Positions 16,452-27,109 are shown, counted from the first letter of the stretch. The stretch: 64,000 nucleotides of DNA from Nematopogon swammerdamellus (GCA_946902875.1 OX336351.1:2911761-2975760); one strand, 5' to 3'. Notes: a model not told the origin generated them from the letters alone. Translations and numbers: made by a program.

Positions 16452-19319
16452 ATGTCACCTAAATCTAAAGTTTGTAATTTAAAACTAGGTTTTCTAAATG
16501 TTAGATCCTTACGAACGGGCTTCGATCAACTTTATGCCACAATTTTGAATGAAAAAATGGATTGTCTCATGTTGAACGAAACGTGGATATTAGACGGCGA
16601 AGAAAATAATGCGGAATACCAGATCGGCGGCTACACACTCGTGCACCGGGCGCGGCGCGGCGGCGCGCGGGGCGGAGGCGTTTCAGCCTACGTGCGCTCG
16701 CACTTACAGTGCGCGGTCGTTGACCCGCCACGACACGACTTAGAACAACTGTGGCTTCAAATAAAATTTTGTAAATCTACCTGCATTATCGGCTCCGTGT
16801 ACCGCCCGCCGTCGCTAAATGCCTACAGCGCTATAGATAGGCTGTCCGATGTTTTGTCTGCGCTCGTTCCAACTGTCGATTATTTTTTCTTCTTAGGTGA
16901 CCTCAATATAAATCACTTAGACACCAATAGCAACGTCGTAAAAACCACGATCAATTGTTTTGGCCAATATGACCTCATCCAAACGATAAAAGAACCTACC
17001 CGTATTACAGATGTGTCCAGTACGTTGATCGATGTTATGTACACTAACGCAACTTTCCAGGCAGACTCCGCGAAAATTCTTCACAATTCAGATCTGAGCG
17101 ATCACGGAATGATCTTAGCTGTATTCAAAATTGCAATTGCAAAACCTAGCTCCCGTAAAGTAACCGGCCGATCGCTTCGGAATTTAGATCTTAAACTCTT
17201 CGAGAACCACTGTGAAGAGTCGCCTTGGCACAGGGTTCCGGGGGACGACGTCGACTGTACCGTTTCCAACTTCTCGAAATTAATGACACTATTATTTGAT
17301 GTGCACGCCCCTGTTTCTACGCGTATATGCAAATCGACGACCTTGCCGTGGTACACTCATAATATCCGCCAAATGATTGAAACCAGGGACAAAGCGGGCG
17401 CGCGCGCACGCCGCACCGGGAAACCGGAGCACGTTAGATTCTATAAGGACTTACGCAATAGCGTTTCGACTTCAATTAAGTACGAGAAGTTGGCTTTTAT
17501 GGAATTTAACGTGAATCGGAATAAATGGAACCCTAAGCTCTTGTGGAAGAGTTTGAAGAGTTCAGGCAATGTAGGCAAAGCAGAGACACAGATACCTATA
17601 CATTTACGGGATCCGCAGGAACTCAACAAACGCTTTCTAACCCTACCGGTCAGCAAGGGGGCGAGCTCCCTTCTTAAAGAGTATTATGCCAATAGTTACT
17701 ACCTACATAATATATCACTCTCTCTTACCCAGTTTTCATTTAGGTGTGTGGATCAGGTTACTGTTGGCAAAATTATCAATAAAATAAAATCGAATGCTCT
17801 AGGAGTCGACCAAATTAGTATAGACATGATCAAATTAACCCTCCCCCATACCGTAGATACCATCACATTCCTTATTAATCAATGTATTGAGACGGGGCAG
17901 TTCCCGAAATTATGGAAGACGTCTTATGTCACTCCTATTCCGAAGAAAGCAGTGGTGGCCGACTATAAGGACCTTCGTTCAATCAGTATCCTACCAGCGC
18001 TATCGAAGGTGTTGGAACGGGTTATGGCATCTCAATTAACGCCTTACCTCATAGACAACGAAATCATTCCTGAATGCCAGTCCGGATTCCGTCGCGGGCG
18101 CGGTACCAGCACACCGTTGTTGAGTGTAGTCGATGACGCGTTGTCCGCCGCCGACCTGGGCTGCGTGACGGTCCTGGTCCTTCTAGACTACTCCCGAGCG
18201 TTCGATTGCCTGGATCACGAACTCCTCTTAGCCAAGCTCGCATACTATGGTGTCTCGGGCAACGCTAACTCTCTTATCCGTAGTTTTCTGACGGACAGAT
18301 TACAAATAGTGCGCTGCCCCGACCCGAGCGGCGATCTTACAGAGTCATGCCCTGCTCCCGTAAACAGGGGCTGTCCTCAAGGCTCCTGCCTCTCGCCCAT
18401 ACTGTACACCACCTTCACTGCTGACTACCCTAGTTGCCTTAAACATATGAAATGCGAGTTATTTGCCGATGACTCTCAACTCACACTGTCTTTCCTCCCG
18501 TCCGGAACTCCTGAAGCCGTCGTAAAGATAAACGAGGACCTTGAAACATCCTGGACCTGGTCAGAGCAGTGCGGTTTGGGCCTAAACCCGAGTAAAACCG
18601 TTATAGTTGTGCTGGGGAGCAAAAACGCAATAACTAAAATGATGCAATTCAATCCATGTTTTAAATTAAATAACGTCCCCATACCCATCGCTGCGTCGGC
18701 CAGGGATCTCGGCGTGTTGATTGACGGTGGCTTGAGGTTTGAAGCTCACGTGGAGCAATTAATTCGTAGATCTTATGGCAAACTAAAGAGCTTATACAAA
18801 TTTCGGAACAGCGTCAGTGTGGAGGTCCGGCGACAGTTGGCTGAATCTCTCGTCCTGTCAAACTTTAACTACTGTGACGTGGTATTCGGTCCTTGTATTC
18901 TCGAGAGGACGGCCAAACATATTCAGCGTGTCCAGAACTCGTGTGTGAGGTATTGCGAGCGGCCAAAGAGACGGGCTCGCATTACTCCCATTCTAAACAG
19001 GCTGGGCGCGCTGAATATGCGAAACCGGAGGCGCCTACACTTCTCGTGCCTAGTACATGCTGTTATAAAAAAAAAACAACCTAAAACCTTGTACGAAAAA
19101 CTCACCTGGCTGGGAGACTCGCATTGCTATGGCACGAGATCTGTGGGTAAACTGCTGGCAGCTCCTAAGCACAGAGGTGCCGCATTTGAAGGTTCCTTCA
19201 AATATGCGGCATCTCGGTGTTGGAACGACCTCCCGCCTCCTCTCAGAGAGATTACCAACTATGGTACGTTCAAACGTAAAGTGAGAAAATATATATTTGC
19301 CCAGCAGTTAAACATGTAA
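16452..19319 (+). CDS. LINE-1 endonuclease-reverse transcriptase (ORF2-type)
   Basis: 955 residues from the ATG at 16452, which I prefer to the GTG 63 bases upstream because the LINE endonuclease starts just after it. Residues 10-220 form an APE-type endonuclease with N16 (LNVRSL), E43 (LNETW), D150/N152 (GDLNIN) and D217-H218 (LSDHG). Residues about 430-720 form the reverse transcriptase, with D579 (LLDYSRAFD), GCPQGS at 640-645 and the catalytic FADD at 671-674. A Cys-poor C-terminal region ends RCWNDLPPPLREI. No stop or frameshift interrupts it, so the enzyme may be functional. It would nick target DNA and prime reverse transcription there. Clade CR1/Jockey-like by architecture; not settled. 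Confidence 0.95.
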   Translation: MSPKSKVCNLKLGFLNVRSLRTGFDQLYATILNEKMDCLMLNETWILDGEENNAEYQIGGYTLVHRARRGGARGGGVSAYVRSHLQCAVVDPPRHDLEQLWLQIKFCKSTCIIGSVYRPPSLNAYSAIDRLSDVLSALVPTVDYFFFLGDLNINHLDTNSNVVKTTINCFGQYDLIQTIKEPTRITDVSSTLIDVMYTNATFQADSAKILHNSDLSDHGMILAVFKIAIAKPSSRKVTGRSLRNLDLKLFENHCEESPWHRVPGDDVDCTVSNFSKLMTLLFDVHAPVSTRICKSTTLPWYTHNIRQMIETRDKAGARARRTGKPEHVRFYKDLRNSVSTSIKYEKLAFMEFNVNRNKWNPKLLWKSLKSSGNVGKAETQIPIHLRDPQELNKRFLTLPVSKGASSLLKEYYANSYYLHNISLSLTQFSFRCVDQVTVGKIINKIKSNALGVDQISIDMIKLTLPHTVDTITFLINQCIETGQFPKLWKTSYVTPIPKKAVVADYKDLRSISILPALSKVLERVMASQLTPYLIDNEIIPECQSGFRRGRGTSTPLLSVVDDALSAADLGCVTVLVLLDYSRAFDCLDHELLLAKLAYYGVSGNANSLIRSFLTDRLQIVRCPDPSGDLTESCPAPVNRGCPQGSCLSPILYTTFTADYPSCLKHMKCELFADDSQLTLSFLPSGTPEAVVKINEDLETSWTWSEQCGLGLNPSKTVIVVLGSKNAITKMMQFNPCFKLNNVPIPIAASARDLGVLIDGGLRFEAHVEQLIRRSYGKLKSLYKFRNSVSVEVRRQLAESLVLSNFNYCDVVFGPCILERTAKHIQRVQNSCVRYCERPKRRARITPILNRLGALNMRNRRRLHFSCLVHAVIKKKQPKTLYEKLTWLGDSHCYGTRSVGKLLAAPKHRGAAFEGSFKYAASRCWNDLPPPLREITNYGTFKRKVRKYIFAQQLNM

Positions 19320-19734
19320 TCTAGGTATATAAAATGTTATTCGAAATTATGGCCTTATGCCCCTAAAATTGTTAATTGGACATGCAGACAGACAGACGGA
19401 CGGACGAATGTATTGTGTATGTTGTGTTGTGTGCGTTTTATAACTGCGTTTATAACTGTTGTTATTTATTACTGTACTTATTTATTATCCTTTCTTCTGC
19501 TTACTGTGGTTAGTTTATTGTTATAGTTTGTTGTTATTTATTGTTAGTCGGTTTAGTTTAGTTAGTGTATTGCGTACCTGGGCCTGACTTAAAATCAGCG
19601 TCCCTCTCATCAGCTCCAGGGCTCGGTGGGGAGGGACCAAGGCTGTGTCAGGTCCAATTTTTCTTGTCTATTATTGTTATAATATGTGTTATAGGTATCG
19701 TCGTGTGTGTTAAACAAGAAAAATAAAACTTATT

Positions 19735-19771
19735 CATTTCATTTCATTTTCATTTCATTTCATTTCATTTC
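19735..19771 (+). repeat. (CATTT)n LINE tail
   Basis: Seven or so CATTT units with one CATTTT variant, 12 bases after the AATAAAA signal. Related tail scraps occur at 61636-61680 (minus) and near 52765. Confidence 0.85.
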
Positions 19772-19885
19772 ATACCATTCGCTGTATCCCAACAATCAGT
19801 GTAACCAGAGTAATCGGCGTTGTGCTGCTAGGACTCTTGTAAATTACAGCACAATGCCGACCACCACGTTTGGCAAAGTATAATA
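19772..19885 (-). mobile_element. Repeat C, 3' part
   Basis: CGCTGTATCCCAACAATC, AATCGGCGTTGTGCTGC and TTACAGCACAATGCCGACC match the end of repeat C as seen complete at 51440-51770. It abuts the LINE-1 tail, so LINE-1 ended up at the repeat C terminus. Confidence 0.7.
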
Positions 19886-20204
19886 CTTTGCCACACATGA
19901 TAACTATCTATTAAACTGTAATACGGGAATATAGGTCCGGCAGTATGGCAACACTGGCGCGGCTGGAACAATGACCGCTCCTGGTTGGCCGGGGTTGCGA
20001 GCCGCGCGGAGCGAGTTATGTGCGAGCGTAAATTTTCTTATAAAATAATTAAATACGAAGTCAGGCTCACTTCAGACGGGCTGAAATTTGATTTATGACT
20101 CTACATAGAGTTTCTGAAAATAGAACGGGAGGAGTGGAGAAATATTGTAGCGAGCGTTTTTGATGCGGTAATTAATGTATTTAATACATTGTGTATATTT
20201 ACCG
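19886..20204. other. No recognised feature
   Basis: Contains a GC patch (CCGCTCCTGGTTGGCCGGGG, about 19975-20030). No repeats or coding signal seen. Confidence 0.4.
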
Positions 20205-20605
20205 TGCACGTACCGTGTGGGGTCGGTACTTAAAAATAATTTCCTCTCTCCCCTGCTTCTCTCCCCGTGCACATCGTAAAAGGCGACTAACAGTAGAGTA
20301 TCAACAAGAGACACGAGTAAGAACAAGAGTGTGGTGAGGCGACACCTATCCCACAACTGAATAATAAAGATCGATAATAACCTACATCGCTTCGCGACGA
20401 TGAAACAACAGAAAGATTCACTAGCACACCAACAGGTGGCGAATAACGAGGAATTACGAATGCCATACGCCACTTAACACATTGCTGAAATATCAAATAC
20501 GCTTCGCATAAATATAGATCGCTTGGCAGAACAACGGGCACTCGCCCATACAACATCAGCTGTAGCTACACGTGGAGCCAGAGGACACGATACCGCTTCA
20601 CCTTT
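20205..20605 (+). mobile_element. Head H3 / repeat C derivative
   Basis: 20205-20295 is head H3 (GTACCGTGTGGGGTCGGTAC ... GTAAAAGGCGACTAACAG). 20296-20605 has an AACAAGAGACACGAGTAAG start that foreshadows the following minisatellite; the rest is not recognised. Confidence 0.55.
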
Positions 20606-20609
20606 TACC

Positions 20610-20960
20610 TCATAGCTCTAAAAGAGTAACAACAAGAGTAACACGAAGAGTAACAACACGAGTAACAACAAGAGTAACAACAATAGTAACAACAACAGTA
20701 ATTACAAGAGTAACAACACGAGTAACAACAAAGTAAAATCAAGAGTAACAACAAGAGTAACAACAAGAGTAACATCAAGAGTAACAACAAGAGTAACAAC
20801 GAGAATAAAAACAAAGTAACAACAATAGTAGATAACAACAAGAGTAACATCCAGAGTAACATTAAGACTAACAACAAATTAACGTCAAGAGTAACAACAA
20901 GAGTAACACGAAGAGTAATAGAAAGAGTAACAACAAGAGTAAAAACAAGAGTGACAAGGG
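20610..20960 (+). repeat. 12-bp minisatellite (AGAGTAACAACA)n
   Basis: About 28 imperfect units of AGAGTAACAACA with ACACG, ATCA and other variants. The minus strand gives a leucine-rich open frame that is only a by-product of the repeat. Confidence 0.9.
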
Positions 20961-21179
20961 TGATGGTATGTATGTTAGTAGTTACTCCAATTTATAAGCT
21001 CTTGGCCTAAAGGCTCGACTCCACTGAGCTACCAGCTTAATGACAAAAGGTTGCTCATCGCTACGGGTAGTTTCGCACCTAAAGCAAAAGTCAAGGGGTG
21101 GTAGAAAAAGGGTAAACAAATTATTATGCAACCGATTTGTGAGAAAAGCATTATTACGTGACGAAAATTTGCCGTTGTG

Positions 21180-21292
21180 GCTGACCGTGGTTCGAATTGC
21201 ACGTAAAATTGTAGATCCCTTCCCTTACCTTACTAGGTGGTCTGGATAGAATAGAAACGGATATGAAAATATTTCGTGTTTTCCGTCCAGCA
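21180..21292 (+). mobile_element. SINE-B middle fragment
   Basis: Runs from the T-arm (CCGTGGTTCGAATTGCACG) through GTAAAATTGTAG, CTTACTAGGTGGT and TTTCGTGTTTTCCGTCCAG, with a deletion in the central domain and no tail. Confidence 0.75.
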
Positions 21293-21699
21293 TCTCAACA
21301 TTTTCGTTGAGTTATTGCGAAGGATTTTAACGGTATTATGTTCGTCCGCTATTTCCTTCCGCCGCGCACTCTCACTTTAGCGTCTGAAGTCAGAGAGGGA
21401 GATCCGTAAGCAAAATAATTAATAATTCTCAAGAAAATGTATTTCTAAATAATTATATCAGTATGAAAACTTCGCTGTTAGCCTACAAACGGAATACGTT
21501 AAAAGTTTCGTACATTCGGGAATACTAAATTCTCTCGTGTCATTAGAACCCGTATAGAATGTCGTGAAGTTTAGGTACTTATTTAAATATGGGAGTACTA
21601 CGAGTAGCTAGGAGTTGTTTAAAAAAATCTGATATTTCAGTTTAAGAATTCGTAGTACCTTGGCTTACCAGGTCGTTACGTTTTTAATTATTTTTTTCT
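21293..21699. other. No recognised feature
   Basis: Mixed to AT-rich; nothing shared with the rest of the window. Confidence 0.4.
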
Positions 21700-22045
21700 T
21701 GTTTTTTTAGGGTTCCGCATCCATACGGAAGCCTATTACTAAGCCTACAACGTCTGTCTGTCCGTCTGTCTGTCTGTCCGTCCTAGGGCTGTATCTTTTG
21801 AACCGTAATAGGTAGCCGGTTGAAATTTTCACAGAATATGTGTTATTCTAATCATAATGTAATAATGATATACCGACAAATAATAAAAAAAGCAAAAAGG
21901 AAAAAAATAAGGGGTCCCCATACAAGAAAAGTGCTAACAATCAATTATGTTTACGCTTCTCAATGATAGATGGCGCGACAAACATTTTGGTATGGCAGAT
22001 ACAAATGATTTTGACAGTTATGGGTATAAAAGATCTACGGAACCG
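21700..22045 (-). repeat. Repeat G
   Basis: TTTTTTAGGGTTCCGCATCC, a CTGTCTGTCCGT tract, GTTGAAATTTTCACAGAATA, GGGGTCCCCATACAAG and AGATGGCGCGACA in the usual G order. The right border is eroded. Confidence 0.7.
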
Positions 22046-22230
22046 TCTGTGCTGTGCTGTCATACAAGACAGTTAGAGCACCCTATGACACCAATTATTT
22101 TTAACACCAATATACCACTTCAGCCCCTCAAAATAACTATTAAACAGCTCTTATAACGCCGCCTGTCTTAACACCATAATGTTAGTTGGGAACCGTGTCA
22201 GGGACCAAAGAATACTCCATCGTGCTTCAG
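22046..22230. other. No recognised feature
   Basis: Short unassigned stretch between repeat G and SINE-A. Confidence 0.3.
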
Positions 22231-22636
22231 TTTTTTTTTTATGTAATCCGGTATGCGTAGCTGAGTCGAACGTGCCAAACCGCATACTCCGACCAGCCAA
22301 TATCACCTCCGAGAAGGTAGGTGCCATACCGAAGCCTCCCTGGATTGCTGGCTATACTGGACTAGAGGAGAACACAACCGAGGCTTCTATGCGGCCATCT
22401 TACATCCAGTACGGTGGTACCAGCCCAGTCGGCTACAATTTAAGCCTACCACCTAGTAAGGGGCAAGGGAAGGGACCTACAGTTTTACACCGGTTCCGAA
22501 CGGTGAAGCAGCAGGTGTAGGTATGCACGTAAATTTTTTCGTCAGAAAAAACTCATTTGTACACGCCGACCGGATTCGAACCTCGGACCTCTCGCATGAG
22601 AAGCCGATGCCCAAACCACTCGGCCACCCGCCGCTT
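22231..22636 (-). mobile_element. SINE-A, full length, minus strand
   Basis: T-run and ATGTAATCCGGTATGCGTAG at the left, complete body, central domain, linker, then the head in reverse (GGATTCGAACCTCGGACC, CACTCGGCCACCCGCCGC) ending at about 22636. Uninterrupted. Confidence 0.9.
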
Positions 22637-23004
22637 AAACACGGTTGACACTCACTGGAAATAGGAGGCGGCTATTTCATTAGTCTCATAATCGCGGTAC
22701 TGAAATATTATTTTACGCAATTTTCGGCTATCTCGTCCGGATGTCTTGCCCAGGTGTCTGCTGTAAGTAGGATCATCAGCCTTAAATCAGGCTTTTATAG
22801 AGCCTATCTTGTTCCGGCAGCCGCTATTCACAGGACGTTTCCGCCCCGCGTGGGCGGACGTAGGGCGGACGCCGCGTTCCGCCCTACCGCGCTGGGCGGA
22901 GGCTGAAAGCAGATGGCTGATATTTTCGGCAGGTTTATACGCGGCGCGTTTGGCAAAAACCTCTTACAGACCTTTGAGTTGGTAAAATTTTCTGTGACCT
23001 TGGA
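22637..23004. other. No gene; CGCCC/GGGCGG-rich patch
   Basis: 22835-22910 carries several short GGGCGGA and TCCGCCC motifs in both orientations, able to form local stems. No coding evidence. Confidence 0.4.
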
Positions 23005-23352
23005 TTTTTTTTTATGGAAACTGACACGGGTAGCTTTTTTCGTGGTCAGTTCTCGGATGGGGGACCACTCGACCGTTGGAGGCACACCGTGGTTCGGATT
23101 CCACGTAACACTGTAGGTCCCTTACCTTAAGTGGTAGGGTGTATCCCGGCCGGGTTGGTGACATCGCACTGAGCAAAACGTCTCAGTTGAAACGGCTATG
23201 TAAATAGTTCGTGTTTTCCGTCCAGTTCAGTGTAGCTGACATGAAATGAAGGTAAGCACTGGCGTGGCACCTAGTTTACCCGGTGTTATGGGCTGACATT
23301 ACGGATGTTGTAGGTGACGTAGTCGACCGTGTCAGTTTCCATAAAAATAAAA
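23005..23352 (+). mobile_element. SINE-B with inverted tail stub at its 5' side
   Basis: 23005-23030 is the reverse complement of the SINE-B terminus (TTTTTTATGGAAACTGACAC). From about 23040 a plus-strand SINE-B starts inside the 5S-like block (GTGGTCAGTTCTCGGATGGG), keeps its T-arm and runs to TTTCCATAAAAATAAAA. Confidence 0.82.
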
Positions 23353-23404
23353 CAATCTAAATACAATACTCACGTAAACGAGATTCCATTATAAAATACA
23401 TACA

Positions 23405-23725
23405 TACATACCACACGCCGTATCCCGACAACCGGGGTAAGCAGAGTAATCGGTTTTGTGCTGCATGTACTCTCATAAATTACAGCACAACACCGACCAC
23501 CACGTTTAGAAACTGTTCGGACAATAATTTATCAGGCAGCAAGTAAGGCACGAAGGCCCACCTGCTGCATGACTCGGTGGAAAGACCGTGCCAAGGTGAG
23601 AGGTGGCTAGCCTGTCGCTTTTATGCACAGCATCTTGTCCTTATCCCTTAGTCGCCTTTTACGACATGCACGGGGAGAAATGCAGTGGGGCTATTCTTAT
23701 TAAGTACCGGCCTAACACAGTTCCA
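23405..23725 (-). mobile_element. Repeat C with head H3, full, minus strand
   Basis: CCGTATCCCGACAACCGGGG, the TTACAGCACAACACCGACC block, AAGGCACGAAGGCCCACC, GTGCCAAGGTGAGAGGTGGC, then the H3 part (GTCGCCTTTTACGACATGC, ATGCAGTGGGGCTATTC) ending GTACCGGCC near 23715. Noncoding; probably a LINE 3' region or SINE-like unit. Confidence 0.78.
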
Positions 23726-24324
23726 TTATAAAATCTCGAAGATAATGAAGAAATGTTGGTGCACGACGTAATTACATGAACCATCAAGGTCGTTTGTCGT
23801 TTTTTTCCTCCACCGCCACTAGCCCCGGACTATATCTAATTTGTTTGGGCCCTCGCGGGAAGGGCGAAATCTCTAATTAATCATCTGCTCAAGCTTCGCG
23901 GGAGATGGCGCCAGTGTGTCGAGATTGATCTAACGATGTACTCGTGAAGACTCGCTGAATATTCCAACTATGTCATCATGTATTTATATGTATAAACTTA
24001 TCTATGTCTACTTATTTATGGTGTATCGTAAAATATTCACTGTCACAGATTTTTTGACGTGGATACGTCTTTAAATTTGCTTCCATAGTGGGAGCCAATC
24101 GAAAAAACTGATGATAACAAAATCGGGGGATACGGTTTGGTGTTGTAGCTTCATATCTATCATGTACATCCAAAATTTAATTACACCACTCGATACGTAA
24201 AGGATCAAAGAATACGTACACATATTCACGTAAAACACACGGCCGTGTCCACGACACCGCCACAACCCCGTTTTTTTTATGAAAAATGTCATTATATAAA
24301 TAAATAAAATGATGATTTATATTT
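23726..24324. other. No recognised feature
   Basis: Mixed sequence with short open frames lacking recognisable content. Confidence 0.4.
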
Positions 24325-24565
24325 TTATGTAATCCGGTATGGATGGCTGAGTCAGAGGGGCCAAAGCGCATGCTCATGACCAGCCAATATCGCCTCTGAG
24401 AAGGTAGGTGCCGTACCGGAAACTTCCCTGGATTGCTGGCTATAATGGACTACTTATAAGGAGAACACAGCCGAGGCTGTGAGCCGGCCATCTTACATCC
24501 AGAACCGCGATATCAACCCAGTCGGCTACAATTTGAGCCTACCACCTAGTAAGGGGCAAGGGAAT
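24325..24565 (-). mobile_element. SINE-A, minus strand, head missing
   Basis: Tail to central domain (TTGAGCCTACCACCTAGTAA) present in reverse; it stops at GGGGCAAGGGA. It faces the plus-strand copy that starts 25 bases later. Confidence 0.82.
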
Positions 24566-24589
24566 TTATTTTGATCAAGAGGCAACTTA

Positions 24590-24948
24590 AGCGGCGGTGG
24601 TTTGCGCGGTCTGAGTGGTCTCAGCGTCCTCTTCTCTTACGAGAGGTCCGAGGTTCGAATCCGGTCGGCGAGTTCGTGTGAGTTTTTCCTGACAGAAACA
24701 TTTACGTGCATACCTACACCTGCTGCTTCGTCGTTCGGAACCAGTGAAAACTGTAGGTCATTTCCCTTTCCCCTTACTAGGTGGTAGGCTCAAATTGCAG
24801 CCGACTGGATTGGTACCACCGTACTAGATGTAAGATGGCCGCATAGCACCTCGCCTGTGTTCTCATCCAGGCCAGTAGAGCCAGCAATCCAATGGGAAGA
24901 CTCCGATATGGCATCTACCTTCTCGGAGATGATATTGGCTGGTTTTGA
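24590..24948 (+). mobile_element. SINE-A, 3' truncated
   Basis: Head diverged in box A (GGTCTGAGTGGTCTCAGCG) but box B intact (GGTTCGAATCCGGTCGGCG), then linker, central domain and body. It breaks off at GATATTGGCTGG before the A-rich end. Confidence 0.8.
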
Positions 24949-25026
24949 TATTGTTTGGATATTGGATATTGTTTGATATAAATAAAATATGTTTTTAATG
25001 ACGACCTAGAAACAATCCGCTATATC

Positions 25027-25105
25027 TGAGCGTGGTTTCGCGAGGAGAGGTGTTCTTGGCTTTATCGACTGCACCTCGGCACAGTTACCCATGCAGAAAA
25101 AATCT
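25027..25105 (+). mobile_element. LINE 3' UTR scrap
   Basis: CTGAGCGTGGTTTCGCGAGG, then AGGTG..TTGGCT and a GCACAGTTACCCATGC end, parallel to 15143-15232. Confidence 0.75.
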
Positions 25106-25394
25106 GTCAAGTGTGAGTTTTACTCGCGCACTGAGGTTTCCGTATCTATCCGCTATCAATAATATCCGCCTATCTTTTTTCTTTCAACAATGCAATGCAT
25201 AAAAACCTGTGGCGCCATCTATTATTCAGTAGCGTGACTAATCGATTTTTTCGCACGTTTGTTGTATGGGAGCCCCCCTTAATTTTTACCATTTTCTTTT
25301 GTTTTATCATTTGTTGTTATATCCGCCTTAATAACACATATTCTGTGAAAATTTCAACGGGCTACCTATTACGGTTCAAGATATACAGCCCTCG

Positions 25395-25425
<31 letters not shown>

Positions 25426-25470
25426 AGCGGAGGCTTAGTAATAGGCTTCCGTACGGGATACGGAAACCTA
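25106..25470 (+). repeat. Repeat G
   Basis: AAGTGTGAGTTTTACTCGCG, ATTTTTTCGCACGTTTG, ATTTCAACGGGCTACCTATT, GACAGACGGACGGACG, and a CGGAAACCTAATAAAG end. Eroded at the left. Confidence 0.7.
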
Positions 25471-25724
25471 ATAAAGTAAATTCCTTTTGTTCAGTGTTCT
25501 CTTGCTACGTTTAAATGACCCGTCTTGCAAAGTAGCTTTAGCCACTGCTCTTTACACTTCGCGGTTAGTTAACTCAGAGTTAACTAAAGCAGTATACCTA
25601 GTTAGTGTCCTAACAGGATGAGTTCCATTAATGCCAGTCGCGGGAGATTAAATTTTACTTCAACTCACAGGGACTTTGCGTCGCTTGCTGTATATTTTAT
25701 TTGGTTTTATTTTTATTTTTTACT

Positions 25725-26275
25725 AGCTTTTTCCCGCGGATCCACTCGCGGTAGACTCAGTTTAATAGCAAATCTGATTTAAAAACGAAAATTTGATATT
25801 AATTTTTTTTTTATTGACAGCGCGACATATGGCGTATAGCCACCCATAAGGTGTCTAACAACGCCCATGGACATTTGGTTGTATTGCGGGGGTTGCGAAT
25901 GCCATGCCGGCCTACCAGGTGCCCATTCACGCCCCTCTTGAAGGACCCGAGACTGTACTTGGAGGGAAATATATGGGCAGGTAGAGCTTTCCAGAGTTTA
26001 CAGGTGATAATGGTCGCTTCTCTTATATTCTATCTCTCTCCCGTCCATACTATACTTTATTTGATACTGTTCAACCCTAAGACTATTTAGCGTGATGGTA
26101 TATAGCCTAAAGTGAGCCTCAAGAACTAATCTTTCCATTGGTGCAAACTGCATCAAAATCAGTGGTTCCGGAGTTTACCTTAAACATGCATAATAGAAAT
26201 TGGAATGTCTATCTGTATGAATGAATTCATACAGATAGACGTTCCCTTTTATAAGATGTAGAGATAGTAAATCCA
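25725..26275 (+). repeat. Repeat I-related element with nested repeat J
   Basis: The outer element begins CTAGCTTTTTCCCGCGGATC and GGTAGACTCAGTTTAATAGC, and resumes after about 26030 with TCCATACTATACTTTATTTG, CTATTTAGCGTGATGG, then TTCCCTTTTATAAGATGTAG. Repeat J lies inside at 25810-26000 (GCGACATATGGCGTATAGC, CACCCATAAGGTGTCTAAC). A palindrome GTCTATCTGTATGAAT with its mirror sits at 26206-26239. Confidence 0.65.
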
Positions 26276-26620
26276 TTAGGTGCCTGTGCACACTCGTACA
26301 AGTCGTAATATATGTAATGGTGGCACTTCACTTGGCTTAGCGTATTCGTATGCGTTATCGCTGTTATTTGGTCAACATTTTAGCGCAAACAACATACACA
26401 AATTGGGCATCCACACATGGACTCAAATAGCGAATAACTTGCTGGTGGATGGTGGACGCAACTGAACAAACCAAGTGTGGACAGCCTGCGCGAATATTTG
26501 GTATATTTGAGTCCTTTGAAGCGTGACAAAAAACCGACAAGCTGGCGGAAAAGCGTATTTGCTATTTGCGTTATTTGCTTTTTTGCACAAAGATACGAAA
26601 TAGAAACGAATATGGCCTCT
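26276..26620. other. No recognised feature
   Basis: Mixed sequence with overlapping short frames on both strands; no repeat match seen. Confidence 0.35.
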
Positions 26621-26626
26621 ACACTA

Positions 26627-26764
26627 AGGCCCACTTGCACCAACACGAATTTAGATTTAAGTAGCGAGTTATGGATTTAAACGCGGTTCCCACAGTCAAC
26701 GGGTGCTAGCTTAACGAGTTAAACTGGTTTATATAGTTAAATTCGTGTTGGTGCAAGTGGGCCT
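26627..26764. mobile_element. 138-bp MITE with TA target duplication
   Basis: The arms AGGCCCACTTGCACCAACAC and its reverse complement pair over about 27 bases. The dinucleotide TA flanks both ends (26625-26626 and 26765-26766). TA duplication and size suggest a Tc1/mariner-type MITE. Noncoding. Confidence 0.75.
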
Positions 26765-27109
26765 TAGCCGTTTTCGAGCAAATAAGGCAAATACACGAAA
26801 AGCTAAACCAAGTGAAGTGCAACCAACCAAATAATAGGAATATTTTGTGTTGTTGTGTTGTTCGTCGAGCAAAAAATAACCTTCGTTCAATACAGAAATT
26901 TGAATAAAATTTCATGGCTTCAATATAACGAATAAATAAATTAAATAATATATTAGGCGCGGTCAAGGTCAGTGACCTCAAATAATCATCTGTTTAGATA
27001 CCCAGGACGTTTTCATCGCTAGACCATAGACATTATTTGTTAAATTTCTCGAAAACGAATGCTAAGCATATTTTTTTTTGTTTAACGTTTTTAAATTATT
27101 ATGGGTATC
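26765..27109. other. No recognised feature
   Basis: AT-rich; nothing recognised. Confidence 0.4.

Larger units (their letters stand above)
15860..19771 (+). mobile_element. LINE-1: non-LTR retrotransposon with (CATTT)n tail
   Basis: A GC-rich leader (CGCCGCCGCCGCAGGCG around 15900-15980), an AT-rich stretch, one long open frame (16452-19319), a 3' UTR, an AATAAAA signal near 19721 and a (CATTT)n tail at 19735-19771. No ORF1 with zinc knuckles or a PHD finger precedes the reverse transcriptase, so either the copy is 5'-truncated or the family has a single ORF. The 5' border is a guess from where GC content changes. No target duplication found. Confidence 0.88.

Noticed and set aside
15854..16462. 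202-codon frame upstream of LINE-1 ORF2 as a possible ORF1
   Set aside because: Its Ala/Arg/Pro-rich start comes from the GC-rich leader, its end overlaps ORF2, and no zinc knuckle, PHD finger or coiled coil is visible.
20605..20877. Leucine-rich frame on the minus strand resembling a membrane protein
   Set aside because: It is the translation of the 12-bp minisatellite.
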